Positions 12,030-23,699 of a stretch of 64,000 nucleotides of DNA are shown here, one piece after another; within the stretch, counting starts at the first letter, position 1, and every line of letters begins with the position of its first letter. The translations under genes were made by a program, and so were the position numbers. Where the stretch lies: the NCBI RefSeq assembly GCF_047948215.1, contig NC_134456.1:10999730-11063729 (forward strand), given 5' to 3'. The notes under the pieces were generated by a model. That model was not told the origin of the DNA. It saw only the letters and a list, made by a program, of their open reading frames with translations, and searched no databases. This stretch comes from Lycorma delicatula (lineage: Eukaryota > Arthropoda > Insecta > Hemiptera > Fulgoridae).

Positions 12030-12780
12030 CCAGGTGATTCAAAAAGGACTTTACAAATTTAAAGCATATGCAATTTATTTGGATAACTTACAGATTCGGT
12101 TGACGTCTCATTTCATAGCAAAACTCATTAAGTTTTGACTCACGTAGTTTGTTAGTACCGAATTTTGTCACCAATAGTTCTGTCACCAGTGTTGATAAAA
12201 ACGGTTACATTTACTGGTGTAGAACGTGCTCCTTGTGTGAAAAGTTTCACGATGTATGTTGCAGGTTAACTTAACTAACTTTTTTAAGAATACCTTAGGG
12301 AATCTCCTAGTAGGCATACAATTTAGTCTTTGCACCAAACTTTCTTTGAGACAGGTTGTTCTTCTTCTAGACAAAACGGCCCGTTCATCTTCCAGGAAGC
12401 AACCGTAAATGATACTTTTAATCTGGACGTGCTTCAAAATTTTCTAATATCTCAGTAAGACGATGGTGACCAAGATGGATGTCATTACTATCAGCAGGAC
12501 GGAGCATCAGCTGACTTCCGCCTAGAAGTCAGAGATTTTCTTTATACTGTATTCTCAGGTCGATGGGTTGGTCGTGAAGGTTCAATTGCAGCCCACCTTA
12601 CTCAACAGATTTTACCCTGCTAGATTTTTTCTTGTAGAGTTTCATTAAAGATCGGTTTTTTGTGACACATTTGCATGCTTATCTTGTTGAGTCTTTGAAT
12701 TAACGCGGCGTTCGTTTGGGCGTTTAGGTTGGATAGAAATTGAGCACTTATTCAAAATTTAAGGAGTGTCCAACGCAGAG
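12030..12780 (+). pseudogene. Mariner-like transposase relic M2, internally deleted
   Basis: The plus strand first carries an N-terminal helix-turn-helix remnant (VTFTGVERAPCVKSF, then ESPSRHTI and FFETGCSS). This is the pattern of transposases that begin with an HTH and a FRR.FGRDPPSRHTI..W...F.ETG block. It then jumps to the catalytic half: GPFIFQEATVNDTFNLDVLQ and HYYQQDGASADFRLEVRDFL, followed by GRWVGREG. The QQDGA block holds the second catalytic Asp. The middle with the first Asp is missing and several stops interrupt the frame. The left edge (ggtgattcaaaaaggacttt) resembles a terminal repeat of this group. The element is long dead. Confidence 0.75.
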
Positions 12781-12785
12781 CCTTA

Positions 12786-13650
12786 ATTGTATGTACTGTT
12801 GTTTTTAACAACCACCTACGAGGCTACTACTCTATTGGGAAAGGCTCTCTCAATCGATTTAGTGGTGAAAGTTCGGGCGGCCATGTGGAAATTGCGAAGA
12901 GGCAGGGAGGCCGAGGTATTTAGGATGCGGTTTCGAGCCGGGCCGGTACCGGAGCGGAACGGTGATCTCAATGCACCGGTTCTAAATTTCGAACAGTTGC
13001 CCATCTCTCGCCTTAGGAGGAGGCTTTACAGCCTCGCAATGGAAGCATGGCATCAATAATGGCACGCCACGACTAAGGGGAAGGCCTTTGAATAGATTTA
13101 TACAGGATCTGGGGGGATGGTATGCCTCTTCTTCGTTTTTAAGGGCAACGGGAGCCCGAGTGCTTTCCAACCGTGTAAATTTTAAACAATATTTGTTTCG
13201 GTACCGCCTGGCAGCTGATGAGCTGTGCGTCAGCGGGGAGGTCCAGTGAAATGAGCATATGATGTTTGACTGCCCTGATTTTGGGGGGGCCAGAAACTTA
13301 AAAAAAGAAAAGGGCCACCCTGGAACTTAAAAGTCAAGGGGAAAATTGGCCGCTCATAAACGGCGAGTCAGTGTGGCGAGAGCCGCATTGTTGGACCGTG
13401 TGAGAGTTCCTCGATGAGGTTGCGTTGTTCAACCGACATCGGTAGATTAGTTAAGGGTAGAGTACAATGACTCCTACCGTGCTGCTGTGGGAAGCTAATC
13501 CAGAGTAATGGCTGTCCACCAGCCAGATAAAGTTCCAAGCGTTTTAAATGGTGGACAGGTACTAGCTGGCATTCAGCGACCGAGGCCTGACAGGAAATTA
13601 CTGTCTTTTTAATATAATAACAAGGGGTGCGCCTCCCCGGTTTAGATTTT
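12786..13650 (+). pseudogene. R1-clade LINE, reverse-transcriptase C-terminal relic and tail
   Basis: Plus-strand translation gives RLRRRLYSLAMEAWHQ, a stop, then LNRFIQDLGGWYASSSFLRA and FKQYLFRYRLAADELCV, ending with ENEHMMFDCPDF-like residues (the first E is disrupted). This is the region after the RT in R1-type LINEs, where a C-x2-C...H-x4-C zinc-knuckle-like motif closes the protein. The first Cys pair is damaged. The following GC-rich stretch to about 13650 is probably the 3' part of the same element. Multiple stops show that it is inactive. It abuts mariner relic M2. Confidence 0.72.
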
Positions 13651-15518
13651 ATTGTATGACAAGTGAGCGGTTGGGACACGTTAGCAGGTGGTATATGGCA
13701 ACTCGCTTAGTCCGCTCACGCTGTTAGGTAAGCTCACTAGAAGCTATTAGATTATCGGTCGCTAAACTGTTTTTGAGACACATTAGTCGTTTTTGGCATG
13801 AGCATCTGGTCATATGCTCTAGGGTGACCGAATGGGGTGGTGGCGGGAGAAATGCCATTTAACCAATAACGCTGCAGCTGCAGAGGTAATGCCCGACTTA
13901 CTGTCTAAGTCTATAATGAAATCGACTTCAGGTGTGATGTATGCCGCATTACAAATGGAAACCCTATCCAACCAAAGTGAATGTCGGATGAAAAACTTGA
14001 TGTATTTTTCTGCAAAATGAGACCTCAACTGAATTTGTAAGATACCTCATTAAAGTTTCATATGTTTTTAAAGAAGTGAAATTCTTTTTGAATTATTCGA
14101 TATATGTTACCCATTAAAGTGTGGAATCCGTTATTTCACACAATAACTACTTATTTCATGAACGATCTGACCGAATCAGTTAAAGTGTATAAAATATTGC
14201 ATTCTACAATTTAACTAGTTATTTTATGAAATAACGTTTGTCCTATCGTTAAAGTTTTAAAGACTGTACGTGAACGCTGTTTGTACCGGTTATGGCTGGT
14301 TTCCAATCACTTCTTATTTTGCATTTCCTGTTCCGTTTGTAACCGTCAGTCGGAATCCGTGTTTCGTCGATAGTAAATCTATACATTCATAAATTTTTGA
14401 GTGGTATGTTTGTGTTCGATTGAATCAAACGGCTCTCGGTCTCAATTTAATGCATCTGAGCAAGAATTTCCGAATATTGAGATATCAGTTCGGTCTGTTG
14501 AGACGGCTAAAAGTATCGGAGTTGGACAAGGATTTAAAAAGTGTTTTTGCAAAATACAGAGTGATACTAAAACGTATGCCAACTTCATGATTAATATTCA
14601 ATATATTATTTATGATGCAAGTGCATCACAACAATATTTGTTTTAATAAATAGTTAAAAATAAAATTAAGGTATTTCATAAAGCTTAATATTATAATTTT
14701 CTTTTACATTTTTGGTTTAGATAAAATTTTTTATATTTTTTTAAAGAAACTAAAGTCTTTTACCAGCAGGCCAAATAATATTTTTTATATTTAAAATTAA
14801 TATGTTTGTTGTATTAATTATTATTAAAATTTTTCGTTTTAGATAAAGTTTTTTAAATATATTTTAAGCGGCATACGTTTTTTACCAGTAAATTATTGAT
14901 GAACAGAAGCTTTATAAGGGAATTTCTCGAAATAATATGAGACCCGAGACGATTAAGTTAATGAAATCTATGCAGTTTAATTTTATGTAAGTCAAGCAAT
15001 TCAAACCGAATCTAAATGGTGTTAGTAATAATAAGATGATCTGCAGAATTGTATAGTACAGCATATCCGTCCATCTTCTGTTCAGCCAAGTACATTATCT
15101 TGCATCTAATCTGTTGTTATACTACAAAGAGTAGTTGTCCTGCTTTTGTTGAACAATTCCCTACTCACCATTTCCAAGCTGTAGCTTTCTCATTATCATT
15201 AGTAAAGACTGTCTTATTGTGTTTCCTAATCTTGAAATTATATTTTAGCGATTGAGTTTTGATCAAAGACTTTTCTTGTTAATACTTGTTTTTTTATTTT
15301 TAAAGTATTTCTAATAACAATTATCTTTTATTTCGCAAATAAAAAACATCTTTCTTGTAAAAATATGAAATTCTCTGGAATTATACATTCCATTTTACCA
15401 TCAATTTTAAGTAGAATTCAAATTTTGTTAAAAACATAAATTTACTGTATAAACTATAACTTAACTGCTTTAGATTCCAGCTTTAGAGTATTAATGTCAA
15501 GATTATAGAAATAATCTA
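13651..15518. other. Mixed non-coding DNA, no recognised gene
   Basis: A GC-richer part at 13680-14030 may be more of the R1 tail or an unknown repeat. Overlapping short frames occur there on both strands, none with a motif. A plus frame at 14401-14646 contains GVGQGFKKCFCK, vaguely like Cys-rich segments in some insect transposons, but the cysteine series is not kept. From about 14650 on the DNA is AT-rich and featureless. Confidence 0.45.
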
Positions 15519-15525
15519 GAAATAA

Positions 15526-16789
15526 CTAGTCATACATCAAAAATCTTAACTAGATTTCTATACAGAAGAATTGAGAGGAGAGTGGAAGAAGTGTTAGGAG
15601 AAGACCAATTTGGTTTCAGGAAAAGTATAGCGACAAGGAAAGCAATTTTAGGCCTCAGATTAATAGTAGAAGGAAGATTAAAGAAAAACAAACCGACATA
15701 CTTGGCGTTTATAGACCTAGAAAAGGCATTCGATAACGTAGACTGGAATAAAATGTTCAGCATTTAAAAAAAATTAGGGTTCAAATACAGAGATAGAAGA
15801 ACAATTGCTAACATGTACAGGAACCAAACAGCAACAGTAACAATTGAAGAACATAAGAAAGAAGCCGTAATAAGAAAGGAAGTCCGACAAGGATGTTCCC
15901 TATCTCCGTTATTTTTTAATCTTTACATGGAACTAGCATTTAATAATGTTAAAGAACAATTTAGATGCGGAGTAACAGTACAAGGTGAAAAGATAAAGAT
16001 GCTACGATTTGCTGATGATATAGTAATTCTAACCGAGAGTAAAAAGGATTTAGAAGAAACAATGAACGGCATAGATGAAGTCCTACGTAAGAACTATCGC
16101 ATGAAAATAAACAAGAACAAAACAAAAGTAATGAAATTTAGTAGAAATAACAAAGATGGACCGCTGAATGTGAAAATAGGAGGAGAAAAGATTATGGAGG
16201 TAGAAGAATTTTGTTATTTGGGAAGTAGAATTACTAAAGATGGACGAAGCAGGAGCGATTTAAAATTCCGAATAGCACAAGCTAAACGAGCCTTCAGTAA
16301 GGAATATAATTTGTTTACATCAAAAATTAATTTAAATGTCAGGAAAAGATTTTTGAAAGTGTATGTTTGGAGTGTCGCTTTATATGGAAATGAAACTTGG
16401 ACGATCGGAGTATCTGAGAAGAAAAGATTAGAAGCTTTTGAAATGCGGTGCTATAGGAGAATGTTAAAAATCAGACGGGTGGATAAAGTGACAAATGAAG
16501 AGGTATTACGGCAAATAGATGAAGAAAGAAGCATTTGGAAATAATAGTTAAAAGAAGAGACAGACTTATAGGCCACATAATAAGGCATCCTGGATTAGTC
16601 GCTTTAATATTGGAAGGACAGGTAGAAGGAAAAAGTTGTGTAGGCAGGCCACGTTTGGAATATGTAAAACAAATTGTTAGGGATGTAGGATGTAGGGGAT
16701 ATACCGAAATGAAACGACTAGCACTAGATAGGGAATCTTGGAGAGCTGCATCAAACCAGTGAAATGACTGAAGACAAAAAAAAAAAATT
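15526..16789 (+). mobile_element. RTE-type LINE copy R-2, 5'-truncated
   Basis: The copy starts inside the RT fingers region and ends in a 12-base A run. A possible target duplication, gaaataa, sits at 15519-15525 and 16790-16796. All RT landmarks are present in order: DQFGFRKSIATRKAILGLRL, AFIDLEKAFD, QGCSLSPLFFNLYMEL, MLRFADDIVIL and EEFCYLGSRITKDGR. The C-terminal GRPRLEYVKQIV block follows. Confidence 0.95.
15582..16762 (+). pseudogene. Reverse transcriptase pseudogene of R-2
   Basis: Only two clear lesions interrupt this RT. The codon after MFSI changed from a Leu codon to TAA at about 15765-15767. A one-base loss near 16541 (ggaaataatag in place of ggaaaaatatag) shifts the last 70 residues into another frame, where RRDRLIGHIIRHPGLVAL continues to the normal end RAASNQ. 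The catalytic FADD is intact. The low lesion count suggests a fairly recent insertion. The endonuclease domain and about half of the protein are missing because of 5' truncation, so this copy could not act even if repaired. Confidence 0.88.
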
Positions 16790-16796
16790 GAAATAA

Positions 16797-17427
16797 TTGA
16801 ATAAAATATACAACGCTATAATATATTTCAAATTACGTTAAGGGTAATTATTTGAAGTTATAAAATCTAAACCGGGTTCATAACGTTATCTGCAGCTTTA
16901 ACAGTATAAATGAAAAAAGGATTTTTAAATCCAATCCTTGTAATTTAGTTTTGCATGTTCAAGCCTTAATTTCCGTCTTTTTTTCAAAAAAGTCAACTAA
17001 TTTTCATGATTTTATTCTTAAGACAATTTTTATGGTGTTCGATAATTTTTTTTTGGTTGTTTATAATTTTCCCGTATAATTTATATGAAAAATATTTTAA
17101 ACGAAAGATTTTTACATTGGATTTGATTATATCTTATTTAAATTATTACGATGAATAATCCGATTTAAATATTAAAAAAGAAATATATATTAGAAATAAT
17201 ATAAGAAAATCAATTTGAGTATTATAGTAAAAATATGATACGTATTTTAGAATTCTACAGAATCTTATCTCAAGGTCGATAAGGTGTAATTTTTTTTTTT
17301 GTATTTACTTCATTATTTTTTAAGCCACAGTTTTTTCATCTGTACCTTTATTACGAACCTATTTGTAATTCAAGTAAAGTTTTTAAAGGCCTTTTCCAAT
17401 TTTTTAAAATAATTTTTATTTAAAAAA
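16797..17427. other. AT-rich DNA without recognised gene
   Basis: Nothing recognisable beyond A/T runs. Confidence 0.55.
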
Positions 17428-18058
17428 TCTAAAGCGAAATATTTGGAAGCCACAATTACAGAGATGAATAACAACGAACAAGAAGTAAAGGAAAGAATAA
17501 TGAAGGGAAGAAATATATGTTATAATCAAAAGAAGAAAATTTTCAGATCTAAGCCGGTTAAAAAGGAATCCAAAATATACGTACACCTTGTACGTGCATT
17601 CAACATTGTCAGATTTTGTATTATACTGCTGCAAAACCTGGGCACTGACGAAAACATAAGGGTTTTCAAAGTTTCAGGTGTTTGAAAATAAAATATTGAG
17701 AAAAATATACGATCCAGTAAAGGTTAGATACCCAGGAGTGGAAAAGAAGGAAAATCCTGGAACTACGCGACCTGTATAACAGACCCCAAATTGTGGAGCT
17801 GCCAAATAAAAGGAAATGAGATGGGCGGAGCGTGTATCACGAGCAGCCGAGGATTTCAAGATTAAGAAGCCGCTGCACTTAGAATGTGAACGAGTAGAGA
17901 GACAGAGGCAGGCCAAGCAGAAGATAACTCGACCGAGTAAGAGAGATATTTGGTGGATCGGGAGTTGACGACTGGGAGAAGGCTTCCAGGGACAAAGAGC
18001 GTTGAGGAAAATTGTTGCATCGGTTAAGGACAATTGATGTTAGTGAAAGAATTTAAAA
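17428..18058 (+). pseudogene. Second RTE-like LINE family, RT C-terminal relic
   Basis: Plus-strand frames give ATITEMNNNEQEVKERIMKG, then KKKIFRSKPVKKESKIYVH and, in a shifted frame, VFENKILRKIYDPVK and RWAERVSRAAEDFKIKKPLH. The end of RTE-type LINE proteins has this order: a motif after the palm (E..V..RI.K......K....S), the FE.KILRKIYGPV block, then RW.GHV.RM. Sequence and spacing differ from the R-1 to R-8 family, so this is a separate, older LINE. It ends in an A-rich tract. Many stops and frameshifts. Confidence 0.72.
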
Positions 18059-19060
18059 AAAAAATATTCATATTTTAATTTTAAAATAAATGTAATAAAT
18101 TTAAATGAAATATGTTAATTTATTTTCGTTAAAAACATTTAAATGAAAACATCTCTAAGGAAACAATTTGAAATGTTTTAGAAATCAGTTTTCGAAATAC
18201 AGCTTCAGTTTCACAGTGCCTGGTAAAATATAGAAAGAATAGCAACTTTGTTGCCAGCTTTTTTACTTTATAATTAATTGTATATTATTATTTGTTTAAC
18301 CGTCATTTTTTAATTTCATAACTTCGTAAAATAATTTTTATTTTTTAAGTGTAATAATCCTGGAAATTTTCTCAACTTAAATCGTCTTAAATTCAAATAA
18401 ATTTTTTTCTTCATATTAACTTATAATTTTGTACTAAACTGACTGCGAATAAAATTAATAAAATAAAATTAGGTACTTTTTAAAATGATTTCAGAGTTGA
18501 ATATTGCTTATATGATTTTTAATTGAAGGTTCCATTTTTCGTTATGCGTCAAATTAGTCGACATCAATAAATGTCGATTAATTCTGTTAGCAAAATAATA
18601 TTTTTCCTTATTTGATGTACTACTTATTGCATTTTTTTTATTTTTTTATTATTTATTAATATTTTTTTTCTTACAAAGTCAACGGAGTACCGTCTAGAGG
18701 TTGTCGGCGTATGTATAAGTTATTTAACTTATTCGGTAAACAACAAGTAACTGACAAATAACTGATAAACAAATTAACAACTTAAGTGCACTTAATCTTA
18801 TCTCTTATACGTTTTGTTTTGTTTTCAATTAGTTATTCGTTTATAATACTTAACTAATTTGGCGTTTCCTAATTTCATAACTTTGCCTCTTTTTATTTTT
18901 TATTCTTCGGAGTTACGAGAATCAACTACTTAAGCCCTTTTCCCAAACAAAAAGAAAAAAAAGAAATCCTTTCGAGTTTTGACGCTAAAAGCAAAAGACT
19001 GTTAAAATATTCTTGATAAAAAATATTAAAAACTGATAAACTTGATTCATAAACATATCA
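18059..19060. other. AT-rich DNA without recognised gene
   Basis: No coding or structural signal seen. Confidence 0.5.
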
Positions 19061-19069
19061 CATTTGTTT

Positions 19070-20180
19070 ATTGCCTTGGCTTTTCTTCTGCCATCCTTTC
19101 TTAGGTCTTTTCTACATCCTCTTTACGGCCTCTACCTCTGATGATAGGCTGTCTGAGAGCTCGGACATGGTATCTTTATCACGGTATAAAAGAAGAAGAT
19201 ACCATTTCTTCTTTTTCAGATCCCAGTGATGTTATGCGGCCGGCACCAGGTCGACGCCGATCTAGATGGAGCGGTTAGCATGGTTGTTAAAGATTCCAAA
19301 CTTGATGCGCTCTCCAATGACAAATTTTGAGCGGCAGAAGTACTCGCCCTGTCCTTAGGTGTCCTCAGGGCTTTTTTAGGTCCCACAGTTGGGTGTTATA
19401 CAGTCTCTGTATCCGATCCTTTCTCTATTGTTGCTTGCATCTGCATCGCACAAGCTCAGACATTTTCTGCACCCTTGTCAACCTTCCTTCGCCTTACGAC
19501 TGGTCGAAGGACTGATGTTTTTGGCTTTTTCAGACGACTCCTTTCCTTATGTACAACGTCCTTTTTAAGCTGCATCTTCGCGGACTTTAATGATCCCTTT
19601 CGCGGTGTAGACTCGATCTTAGCATCATTGATTTTCTCTCTCGCGGTAGCAATACTTGGCGCAAGAGCAGAAAGCAACTGCTCCACGTTAACTTTGGAGG
19701 ATGAAGAAGCAGAAGCCGCTTTTGTATTAGTAGTGGTCGAGGTGTTCTACTGTTAAAACTTTTCCTCCCTTCATGGTAGCTTATTTTTGCGGAGTTTTAA
19801 CTTCCTGAATCGCAATTTCCAATCTGGGCACCGGACAGATTCTTGCAGGACAGTTTTAGTGTGTTTTACAGTTGATACAAATTGGGGAGGATCTTTATAC
19901 GGATCGCCTTCACGAGTTTCCATACTACACACGAAGATCTCTTGCCTTTCACACCTAATCGCAGTGTGTTCGAAACGTTGACACTTAAAACATCACGTAG
20001 GTTGCGATATGCATTAGCGCACATCCAGACAGTATATACCAGCACGTACTTTCTCACAAAGAATTGATCTGTTAAACGTTAACACATGCAATGCATAAGG
20101 AAGAACCTCACCGTTTCTCCTCATGGTTTCTCCTCATTTCTTCTATTTCTTTTTCGGTATACTAATAAGATAACAGAAAA
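19070..20180 (-). pseudogene. LINE ORF1 (gag-like) relic with CCHC zinc knuckle
   Basis: Minus-strand translation yields MRRNGEVLPYALHVLTFNR, CEKVRAGIYCLDVR, a stop region, CFKCQRFEHTAIRC, then PPQFVSTVKHTKTVLQESVR and CPDWKLRFRKLK. This is the order found in the nucleic-acid-binding ORF1 of I/R1/Jockey-like LINEs: an RRM-like part ending in VLTFN, a bridge ending in a basic V.PY.P.P, then a zinc knuckle C-x2-C-x4-H-x4-C and a PP.CVNC...H...CP.W..E..I...K block. The first knuckle is intact; the second has lost its Cys pair. A Ser/Lys-rich C-terminal part (19456-19686) follows. Several stops. Such proteins coat the LINE RNA. No RT half follows here. Confidence 0.7.
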
Positions 20181-21837
20181 CAACGACTCCTTACGATGAA
20201 TTAAGAGTACAATGTGGTTAAATAGATACAGAGAACTCACCGATCTTCTTTAAAGTTGACCTTTTTGGCTTTGACAATCGCTTACAGTTTCAAATTATAA
20301 ACCATTAAAAGTCTTGCGAAATTCCTTGATGGATCCACCAGCACAGTTTGTTATTTCCCGAGCAATTATGAATGTACGTTGAGAGTGGGCTGACTTTCTG
20401 GATGTTTCCATTCTCTCTCTCGTAACAACTAGATACTTTGGTCTGGACGTATTGTTACAAAAAACGTTTATCGCTTTTCTAAGTCTATGCGCATTTACAT
20501 CTTTTCCTCTTCACTTCTGGTAAATCGGTTCTTTCCAAAAGAGAGTGTTTAAGTGCACCTTTTGCCACGTGGAATTGTTCAAGATGCTGCATAAAAGTTG
20601 ATCCCTTCTGCAGCAAGGCTAGCCCCCGGGGTACATCCTCACTCCAGGGCTTCTAACTTAGAGATACGACCCTTTACTCCGGTGGAACCAGCATATATCC
20701 TGGCAGAGAACGGATGCGCAATCTCTGAACTGACTCCAGGCCCCTCCTCACGGAAGCTTTCAGTGCTCCCATGCTCCGACATACATAGGCATCTTAGCTG
20801 CATGCGGACGACGGATGGATCTCTGTAACAACTGCAATAACATCGATCCTGGTCGCCACACCGTCAGCTCTTATTGTTGTATAAGTCCATTCCCAAAAAT
20901 ATTATCAAAGTATATGATCTACAGGGGCCAAAAAAAATCCAACCCAAATTAATGACCTGAAGATGGAAGACAGGTCAAAAATGTGGAAGTGTAAGTGGTA
21001 ATATCCGAATGTGTGGATTATCTACTTCAAGGTATTATTATTATAATATTATTTTATTTCACATATATTTAAAATATAAATGTTCGTCTGTTTGCAACAT
21101 CACGCAAGAACCATCCTACGCGTAGGTCGGTTCAAATTTTCAGGATTCATTTGTGTTTTCCCAGATCGAAGTTTTAGCTACAGATCGAGATCCTAGTCCC
21201 CTTAGGGATTAAAATTTTAAGATATTCATTAAAGAAAAAGAAAATTAATTAATCCTTTTAGTTCGTTATTATATTTTTGTTATAACAGGGATATAATGAA
21301 GTAAAAGGTTTATTATTCTTTTCTCTAATCTCTTATCTTATCTTCTCTTATCTTTGAAGTATATATTATGCTCATAAACATGAGGATAATGAACGCGTTA
21401 GGGTCCAGGGGGCTCCGCTCCTAGAGTAGACGGTTGGATGAGCAAACCGACCCCTCACTGGCTAATTCATTAATGTATTAATGCTTTCAGTTTGGCAAAA
21501 ATAATTAGTATTTTACTTAATAAAAATTATTCTATAACATATTTTTTATCATTATTATTACCCTAGTATAGAAAATAATAATAATAAAATAGCAGTTAGT
21601 CTTAATGATAAATTTAATGAGAAAATATCTTACAGTCTCTTCTAATTATTTCTTTTACAATCTCGTTTTTAAAGAATACATAAACTGTTTTTTTTTATCA
21701 TTATTCACCCTAAAACCTGTACCATTTTACCTTAGCGATTAAAAATATTTTTTTTATTAAACTAAAATAAACTCAAGAAAATTATAAATTAAGAAATATG
21801 AATACAAATTAAAAAAAAAAAAAAAATGTTATTTTAT
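20181..21837. other. Mixed DNA: GC-richer island then AT-rich stretch
   Basis: The island at about 20590-20880 may be the upstream part of the ORF1 relic, since it lies on its 5' side, but I see no motif. Around 21080-21190, gttcgtctgtttgcaacatc and related text resemble dispersed repeat ends of unknown class. The rest is AT-rich. Confidence 0.4.
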
Positions 21838-22480
21838 ATGTTTAACTTTTTATTTCTTCGCACGAAGTAAAGGAAGTATTTTGATCGCAAATAATTTCGG
21901 TTTTCAAGTTTCAATGGAAATATCCATTTTGACCATCCCTGAATCCATTTTGACTAGTTTCGGCGTGATATCTATATGTATCTCGCATAACTCAAAACGA
22001 TTAGCCGTAGAATCTTGAAATATTGGATTTAAGACTGTTGTAACATCTAGTTGTGCATCTTCCCTTCCCGACTGAACCAAAAGTGCCAAAAAAGTCCAAA
22101 ATCCCCAAAAAATCTGGAGTTTGGTTTTTTAAACTGCAGTAATAAGCCCACATTGAGAGACTTTCAGTGGTATATATGGTATGTATGTGGTACTTATTTT
22201 CATTGGTTCCAGAGTTATAGCCAAATAAAATTTTAATTAATGAAGTATTTGGATCTTACAAGGGTAAGCCACATCGGTTCAAATCAGACTTCATTTCCTT
22301 TTTTTAAACTTTTATTTTATTTTAAATATATTGGTTTATTACTGTTATTAAACTCTGAATGTAAAAAAAGATTACGATAAATAATTCAATAATAACAATA
22401 AAAAAATATGAAAAAGAAAATCAGACGTTATTAGTAAAATATAATTTTATGTACTTTCAAAAATGTGTATATATAGTTTA
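21838..22480 (+). repeat. Dispersed repeat T, copy 1 (longest)
   Basis: The part from about 22128 (aaactgcagtaataagccca) to 22455 is repeated almost unchanged about 1 kb downstream. A third, shorter copy of its right side follows. The left part (21838-22127) is present only here and has the look of a transposon-derived non-coding sequence. No protein is encoded. Confidence 0.75.
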
Positions 22481-23126
22481 ATAAGCATTATTGTATATGT
22501 GTGTATTTAATAGATTTGGTGAAACATCTGATTATTTAATATTAATTGAAAATTATAATTTTGAACCGTATTATTTTTGGAATTTCTGTTTAATTTTATC
22601 TACATTAAAGTTAACTACAGAGTGACTGAAAAATAGACCCTCACAAGAACTCCATATACACTGATGCATAAATGTCCGAGCTTTAATAAATTGCAAAGAA
22701 TTCTTATCTTTTAGTTGATTACTCCTCTCATTTTGTCGGACAATATTCTCCCTAAGTCGAAGTTGATCATCATTTCGTTTGTTTTTTGTTGCCGATCATT
22801 TGAATACGGCATGACGATCTGAGATCGTCTTTTAAACGTTTTAATTCTTTCTTGACCGGGCGAATGTACCGAGAAATCTCTTCGCAGGGTATGAAAACGT
22901 ACTATTGCTATGATGAACTAGGACGAGTGACCCGCCGTATCTTGTGCAAGGATACACAGTATGAAAATTAATCGATCATTAGTTAGATATAATTCTGATC
23001 TTAATTTGAGCACGCGTTCACTAGTTTTCAAATTTTCTTTCTCATTATGTTTGTCATTTTATAATAATCTTTTTATTATTTTCTTGGTCTTAACGTTTTC
23101 TTTCTCTTTATATTTATCCTTATTTT
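22481..23126. other. DNA between repeat T copies
   Basis: A GC-moderate stretch at 22610-22960 separates the copies. Short frames here show no motif. Confidence 0.45.
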
Positions 23127-23445
23127 ATTTTAAACTGCAGTAATAAGCCCACATTGAGATACTTTCAGTGGTATATATGGTATGTATTTGGTACTTATTA
23201 TCATTGGTTCCAGAGTTATAGCCAAATAAAATTTTAATTAATGAAATATTTGGATCTTACAAGGGTGTGGCACATCGGTTCAAATCAGACTTCATTTCCT
23301 TTTTTTAGTTTAAGTACATTGGTTTATTACTGTTATTAAACTCTGATTGTAAAAAAAAATTACGATAAATAATTCAATAAAAACAATAAAAAAAATATGA
23401 AAAAGAAAATCAGAAGTTATTAGTAAAATATAATTAATGTTTTAT
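23127..23445 (+). repeat. Dispersed repeat T, copy 2
   Basis: Collinear with 22128-22455, beginning aaactgcagtaataagccca and including tggttccagagttatagcca. It differs by scattered substitutions and small A/T-run changes. Confidence 0.85.
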
Positions 23446-23499
23446 TCTTTCTTTGTTTGAAACATTTTTTTCATGTTTATTAATTTTTTTTGCAACAGT

Positions 23500-23690
23500 T
23501 TCTTCCTTTTTTAACTTTTTTTTTTAATTTAAATATATTGATTTATGAATAATCTTAACCTCTAATTGTAAAAAAAAAACTTTTACAATAAATAATAATA
23601 CAATAATAACAATAAAAAAAATGAAATTATTAGTGAAATAACATTTTATGTACTTTCAAAACGTGTGTATATAATGTAATAGGCGTACAA
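23500..23690 (+). repeat. Dispersed repeat T, copy 3 (partial)
   Basis: Only the right portion is kept, more diverged. The ending ttttatgtactttcaaaa matches the right end of copy 1. Confidence 0.6.
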
Positions 23691-23699
23691 GGAAGTCAT

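Noticed and set aside
12816..13679. Minus-strand frames of 62-103 codons
   Set aside because: Antisense to the R1-clade relic; no motif.
14401..14646. Plus frame with GQGFKKCFCK
   Set aside because: Looks slightly like a Cys-rich transposon segment, but the following cysteine pattern is absent.
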